Of a stretch of 64,000 bases of DNA, positions 61,301 to 64,000 are shown piece by piece. The notes under the pieces are model-generated. The model was not told the DNA's origin. It ran no database searches and saw nothing but the letters and a program-made list of their open reading frames with translations. The stretch spans positions 8,303,546-8,367,545 of the forward strand of contig JAINUG010000020.1 of assembly GCA_029706075.1 (NCBI GenBank), written 5' to 3'. The stretch comes from Aldrovandia affinis. Lineage: Eukaryota; Chordata; Actinopteri; Notacanthiformes; Halosauridae. How positions within the stretch are numbered: position 1 is the stretch's first letter; the number at the start of each line of letters is the position of its first letter. The translations under genes were made by a program, and so were the position numbers.

Positions 61301-63976
61301 TTATAATTTATTACATACAGTATTTATATTGAATTACTGTAAATACACGTCTGATATAGATTCATAGTATATTACATCACATTCAGATGTGCTTTCATGT
61401 AGTGCAGTGGTATTCACACTTACCCCTGGAGAGCCGCAGGGTGTGCAGGTTTTCACACCTAAAATGGAATTGGTTGGGGGCCCCCCGCGTGGTCTAGTGG
61501 TTTCAACGTCCAACGCTGGCCACGGCGACCGGGATTTGATTCCCCGTCACGCCAGAGTCGGCTCTGGTCGGGAGTACTATCGGGGCAGCAATTGGCTGTC
61601 CGCACCAGGGAGGGGGAGGGAAGCCGACACACACAGTTTGCTGCGCACAGGAGTGGTTCTGGGGTACTGGAATTACAGTCGACGGTACAACAAGTGTTGT
61701 CTTGGAGGAGGCAGTGCTTCGCCCTTGTCCCTGCCGGTCACAGGACTACGGCAGTGAACTAGGAGGATAGGGGGATTGAACTAAGCACAGCGGGTAATTG
61801 GCTACCAAATTGGGAGAAAAACAGGGTAAAATTGGAGAAAATGTTTATTAAAAAAAATGTAATTGGTTGCTGGTTTTAAGGTGAAAACTAAAACCAACCA
61901 CCCTGCAGCTCTCCAAGGGCAAGAGTACCGCTGTACCACTGTGAGAAATAGACACTGCTTTTGGATAAGGTTAAAAGGTAGCCCTGCTGTAGGTAACCAC
62001 CCCGTCCTGTCCCGTCCCGAGCAGGCCCTCGCTGTGACCGCTGTGCCCCGGGGTATTTTGGCGAGCCGGAGAGGCGGGGCGGACAGTGCCTCCTGTGCCA
62101 GTGCAGCGGCAACATCGACATGCAGGACACCGAGTCATGTGACCCTCGGACGGGGCAGTGCCTGAAGTGCCTGCACAACACGGACGGCCCCCGCTGTGCA
62201 GCGTGCCGGCCGGGTTACCGCGGCAACGCCCAGCAGCAGGACTGCAACCGTGAGTTACCTTACCGCATTTCGCAGACTTATCTTCTCTCCAAACGCCACT
62301 ATGCCGGGCCTGCTTGTATTTTATCTCCTGGCTAATTTCTGTTTCTGATGATGCGTTTCCTGTCCCATCATGTTTCTGATTATGCCTTTCCTGTTCCATC
62401 CTGTGTGTGATGATGCGTTTCCTGTCCCGTGTGCAGGCTGCGCTTGTGTGGTGGAGGGGACCCTGCCGTCCCACTGTGATGGGAAATTGTGTCACTGCCA
62501 GGAGCAGACAGGGGTGTGCCCGTGCCGGGACAATGTGGTGGGGCTCACCTGCGACCAGTGTGCCCCCCACCATTGGAACTTGGGGGCTGAGCGAGGCTGT
62601 GAGGCATGTGACTGCCACCCCCAAAACTCCGCCGGGCCCCACTGCAACATGGTGCGTCACCAGGGGTTCACTGGAATTTGACAGGATTTGAGCTTTACTC
62701 ATGGTATTTACTCACGTATCGTCACTGGCAATGACATGGGGGATTTCTGCCATTCGTTTTGCTCATTCACTGCTTTGGTCATTTTTAATTAGTGGGTTGG
62801 TCACAATTTTGTTTATTTGTCTGTCCTGTGTAGCACTTCCTATGTAGCATCAGGGTCAATAAAAGATTGTTAGGACAGACTGTGACGTATTCACACATTG
62901 GTACCAGACCGGAACTAAGCAGCTCCATTTGTTTAAATGGCCACATTATACTTCTGGTTTGGCACCAATGCATGTATTCACCACAACCTGTCCCAATCCT
63001 ACTTATGTCACAGCCCATATTAACCCTGCTATACAGGGTTAATGAAGGTTTGAATCTTCTGGTGTGGTTCTGCTCTCTGTTTCTCTCCAGTCCAATGGAG
63101 AGTGTCAGTGCCGGCTGGGATTCGGAGGGAGAACATGCTCAGAGTGTGAGAGAGACCACTGGGGAGACCCACAGACAGAGTGCAGAGGTGACAACACATT
63201 CACTGTGTCCATATATGTTATATTAACTATATACTGTATATACAGTATATGCGTATCTTAACACAATGTATAAATAACACTAGGACCAAGAACCATATCA
63301 CAGGGACCATAGAGACAACCCTACTGTACTATAGAGAGTGTGAGTGAAGTCTTATATATTATAGACAGGGCATGAAGCAGTACTCCGCTACATACAGGTT
63401 GTGCACATCCATGCCTTCTGTTAAATGATGGTATTATTGTTGTTTATTAAGGGTATGAATAAATGTGGAGGTGTGTGCGTGCAAGGCTGTGGGTTATGTC
63501 AGGATGGGCGTAGCATGTAGGGTGTAGCGTGATGGGCGTAAGGTGATGGGTGTAGGGTAACAGGCCTCCCATGTTCTGGCAGAGTGCCGTTGTGACCCGT
63601 CGGGGTCAGAGATGTTGCAGTGCAACCGGGCGACAGGGGTGTGCCGATGCCAGGAGGGCGTGGCAGGGCGGAGCTGTGACAGGTGCGCCCGTGGGTTCAT
63701 GGGGAGGTTTCCCAAGTGCGAGCGCTGCGACCCCTGCTTCCACCGATGGGACGACAGCGTGCTGCAACTGCAGAAGGACCTGGGGCACGCCCAACACTCT
63801 TCTGGGAGCGTGCAGGGGAGCAGGGCCCTCCCCACCAGCAGCCACGCCCATGTCAGCCACGCCCGCAGCCTGTGGAAGAGTCTGGCTCTGATCCAAAACC
63901 TGATCAACGACACGGATGCGGTCAGAGACCATGAGAAGGCCTACCAGCTGCTCAGCCACTCCACTGATGACCTGAG
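43302..63976 (+). CDS. Laminin subunit beta (beta-1/2/4 type), N-terminal 25 coding exons, one in-frame stop
   Basis: This is a secreted basement-membrane chain. Exons: 43302-43368, 44182-44351, 44864-44999, 45697-45770, 46415-46603, 46746-46809, 48312-48517, 49038-49158, 50321-50509, 51450-51629, 51854-51963, 52344-52423, 53931-54087, 54437-54568, 55904-56065, 56267-56379, 57335-57455, 58971-59169, 59493-59636, 60218-60449, 60806-60969, 62025-62249, 62437-62651, 63091-63187, 63583-63976. Phases match at every junction. Order: signal peptide (about 1-24), LN domain (to 278; [40 protein letters not shown]), LE repeats (279-about 575), LF/domain IV (about 575-800; [23 protein letters not shown]), further LE repeats with regular eight-cysteine spacing, then the start of the coiled coil. 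The gene continues past the window. TAA at 46478-46480 interrupts codon 171. A lamb2-like paralogue is plausible, but beta-1, -2 and -4 cannot be separated here. Confidence 0.92.
43609..43756 (-). repeat. tRNA-Ala-derived SINE in laminin intron 1
   Basis: It is almost identical to 28716-28861, with the tRNA-like part on the right and the tail gtaagtcgctttggataaaa on the left. The two copies differ at only a few positions. Confidence 0.85.
44322..44765 (+). repeat. Tandem array repeating the 3' end and donor of laminin exon 2
   Basis: The unit comprises exonic ggtactgcatagtcagccac plus ctgcag/gtaagataaatac and a variable (CA)n tail, giving periods of roughly 70-120 bp. Starts are at about 44325 (real exon), 44431, 44537, 44609 and 44725. 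In the second and third copies the donor is changed to ctgcacgtaag. The fourth and fifth keep caggtaag. Confidence 0.92.
45000..45525 (+). repeat. (TGTGTCTC)n array with about 86-bp higher-order unit
   Basis: It begins at the donor of laminin exon 3 (44999/45000). Words such as cattgtgtctctgtgtgcct and cactctgtctccatgtgtct recur at about 86-bp spacing in four copies. No stop codon occurs in several frames, so long spurious frames exist here. Confidence 0.9.
45774..46315 (+). repeat. (TG)n minisatellite with gatggggtgggtaaatg units
   Basis: It directly follows the donor of laminin exon 4. A 62-bp duplication (atgcatatgcaaatgcctgt at 45800 and 45856) is followed by about nine tgatggggtgggtaaatgtg units. 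Confidence 0.9.
46415..46603 (+). CDS. Laminin beta exon 5 with in-frame TAA
   Basis: The exon reads [21 protein letters not shown], then TAA (46478-46480), then [18 protein letters not shown] and [19 protein letters not shown]. In other laminin beta chains the stop position holds a Tyr (WxxYRYF), so a single base change from TAC or TAT explains it. Both splice sites are good and the frame is correct on both sides. No in-phase mini-intron removes the stop. Confidence 0.9.
46853..48053 (-). mobile_element. Near-full-length Tc1-like transposon, frameshifted
   Basis: The 1.2-kb element has inverted ends cactatatggccaaaggtca and its complement, flanked by TA (46851-46852, 48054-48055). Minus-strand frames encode a Tc1 transposase in pieces: HTH region (47898-47707), middle (47765-47394), DDE core with WSDESHF (47610-47400) and VWGCFSGFG through [13 protein letters not shown] to [16 protein letters not shown] (47387-47067). 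Frame changes break it, so it is inactive. It lies in laminin intron 6. Confidence 0.92.
48520..48670. repeat. (CA)n/(TACA)n/(GCAC)n microsatellite
   Basis: It follows the donor of laminin exon 7 directly and continues to about 48670. The sequence from there to 49037 is unique and AT-rich. Confidence 0.9.
49141..50160 (+). repeat. 42-43-bp array repeating the 3' end and donor of laminin exon 8, about 24 copies
   Basis: The unit is cttaacccacacacctgcag then ag/gtacactcacctgagacaa. The first copy is the end of exon 8 itself (CCACACACCTGCAGAG/GTACAC). Every later copy keeps gcagag|gtac except the last. Variants gtcatactcccaac occur in copies 1, 2 and 20. It occupies almost all of intron 8. Confidence 0.96.
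50651..51347 (+). mobile_element. Internally deleted Tc1-like transposon with about 100-bp inverted ends
   Basis: The ends cactaccggtcagaagtttt and ...aaaacttctgacctgtagtg are inverted over about 100 bp and flanked by TA. Internal plus-strand remnants of transposase include [11 protein letters not shown] and [19 protein letters not shown]. It is in laminin intron 9. Confidence 0.88.
51612..51720 (+). repeat. Short array repeating the end of laminin exon 10 and its donor
   Basis: gggttgccagtgtgagtg at the real junction (51620-51637) is followed by gggttgccagtgtgtgagtg (about 51659) and gggttgccagtgagagtg (about 51699), about 40 bp apart. Confidence 0.85.
53166..53720 (+). mobile_element. Internally deleted Tc1-like transposon
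   Basis: The inverted ends contain accagtcaaaagtttgagta and are flanked by TA. The plus strand encodes a C-terminal transposase piece: [17 protein letters not shown], then [20 protein letters not shown]. The N-terminal half is deleted. It is the same family as 16750-17177 and lies in laminin intron 12. Confidence 0.88.
54095..54140 (+). repeat. G-rich tract at laminin exon 13 donor
   Basis: Runs of three to eight G (gaggggggaggggcgaggggg repeated) begin about 10 bases after the donor at 54087/54088. The pattern satisfies a G-quadruplex motif on the transcribed RNA. Confidence 0.85.
55330..55675 (+). repeat. tRNA-derived SINE, full length, different head
   Basis: The head ggggtggtgtaacggtaaaa has a B-box agttcaatccgc. 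The body cgattggctgtccgccccag and tail tacaattggccaccaaaatt are shared with the SINEs at 20255 and 61477, so different tRNA heads are attached to a common body. Confidence 0.75.
56357..56645 (+). repeat. About 87-bp array repeating the end of laminin exon 16 and its donor
   Basis: The unit starts with exonic catcacactgcctcaccag, then aaacg/gtacttgcc and cactcaaacacgaccgcaca. Copies start at 56357 (exon), 56443 and 56530, with a partial fourth at about 56617. The second copy keeps a usable donor, acg/gtacct. Confidence 0.92.
57483..57968. mobile_element. hAT transposon, internally deleted, with perfect 8-bp target duplication
   Basis: The 486-bp element has ends caggggtccccaa and ttggggaccgctg. 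Flanks are ccttaagc on both sides (57475-57482, 57969-57976). A plus-strand start, [20 protein letters not shown], then a stop after about 35 residues, looks like the N-terminus of a hAT transposase; the catalytic part is deleted. It inserted 20 bp inside laminin intron 17. Confidence 0.88.
57977..58260 (-). pseudogene. Teneurin EGF-repeat exon fragment, antisense in a laminin intron
   Basis: The minus strand encodes [20 protein letters not shown], then [19 protein letters not shown] and ECADN, the teneurin EGF-like repeat and the conserved METxCADN that follows it. It is preceded by an acceptor-like ttcacag and followed by a possible donor (CGCCA/GTGAGG), so it looks like a genomic copy of one exon with flanks and not a processed mRNA copy. 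No other teneurin exon is present here. The left edge abuts the hAT target duplication. Identity is strong; which teneurin paralogue is unknown. Confidence 0.75.
58360..58915. repeat. Unclassified repeat-like segment and degenerate SINE
   Basis: Bases 58360-58620 are GC-rich with cagccaattgcacgcc, resembling SINE bodies but not alignable by eye to the families above. Bases 58800-58915 have a B-box-like ggtttgaatccc and atatccagcctta, as in V-SINE. Confidence 0.4.
61405..61941. mobile_element. hAT-type MITE split by a SINE
   Basis: The left half (cagtggtattcacacttacc ... gtgtgcaggttttcac) and right half (gtgaaaac ... accctgcagctctccaaggg ... ccactg) are inverted partners separated by the SINE at 61477-61860. 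No clear target duplication was found around the MITE itself. Confidence 0.65.
61477..61860 (+). repeat. tRNA-derived SINE, full length, with target duplication
   Basis: The head is ccccccgcgtggtctagtgg, the body includes caattggctgtccgc and the tail is ggctaccaaattgggagaaa. It is flanked by aattggttg (61468-61476 and 61861-61869), the insertion duplication. It lies in laminin intron 21. Confidence 0.85.
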
Positions 63977-64000
63977 GTGTGTGAGATTGAAGAAATCCCT

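Overview
This is vertebrate nuclear DNA, almost certainly from a ray-finned fish. Evidence is the GT-AG intron-exon structure, long (CA)n tracts, tRNA-derived SINEs with the fish-type 'cttgagcaaggta...ctctggataagagcgtctgctaaatg' tail, many inactive Tc1/mariner copies and hAT-type MITEs. The species cannot be read from the sequence.

Three host genes were rebuilt exon by exon, with reading phase checked across every junction. (1) mylk2, skeletal-type myosin light chain kinase, minus strand, 21447 to 9250: 13 coding exons, 736 codons plus stop, intact. (2) tpx2, spindle assembly factor and Aurora A activator, minus strand, 34062 to 24958: 16 coding exons, 723 codons plus stop, intact apart from one unusual acceptor. 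(3) A laminin beta subunit, plus strand, from 43302 to the right edge: 25 coding exons seen, about 1313 codons, running out of the window in the coiled coil. tpx2 and mylk2 are also neighbours in human, which supports both names. tpx2 and the laminin gene are head to head.

Layout: 0-9 kb holds a non-LTR retrotransposon fragment, SINEs, MITEs, a dead Tc1 element and a 52-bp minisatellite. 9-22.4 kb is mylk2, whose introns are largely (CA)n composite satellite. 25-35 kb is tpx2 with a candidate cell-cycle promoter (CCAAT, TTTGAA, ETS). 35-43 kb is the intergenic space and probable 5' leader of the laminin gene. 43-64 kb is the laminin gene with Tc1, hAT and SINE insertions in its introns.

The most unusual pattern is that several tandem arrays start inside an exon and copy its splice junction into the intron. 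Laminin exons 2, 8, 10 and 16 have their 3' ends and 5' splice sites repeated (about 5, 24, 3 and 3 copies). One mylk2 exon has its 3' splice site repeated about six times in the upstream intron. A separate 27-bp array in the laminin leader intron repeats a branch-point-plus-acceptor-like unit 12 times. The laminin gene also carries an in-frame TAA in the LN domain (codon 171) while everything downstream is open, and an antisense teneurin exon fragment lies in one of its introns.
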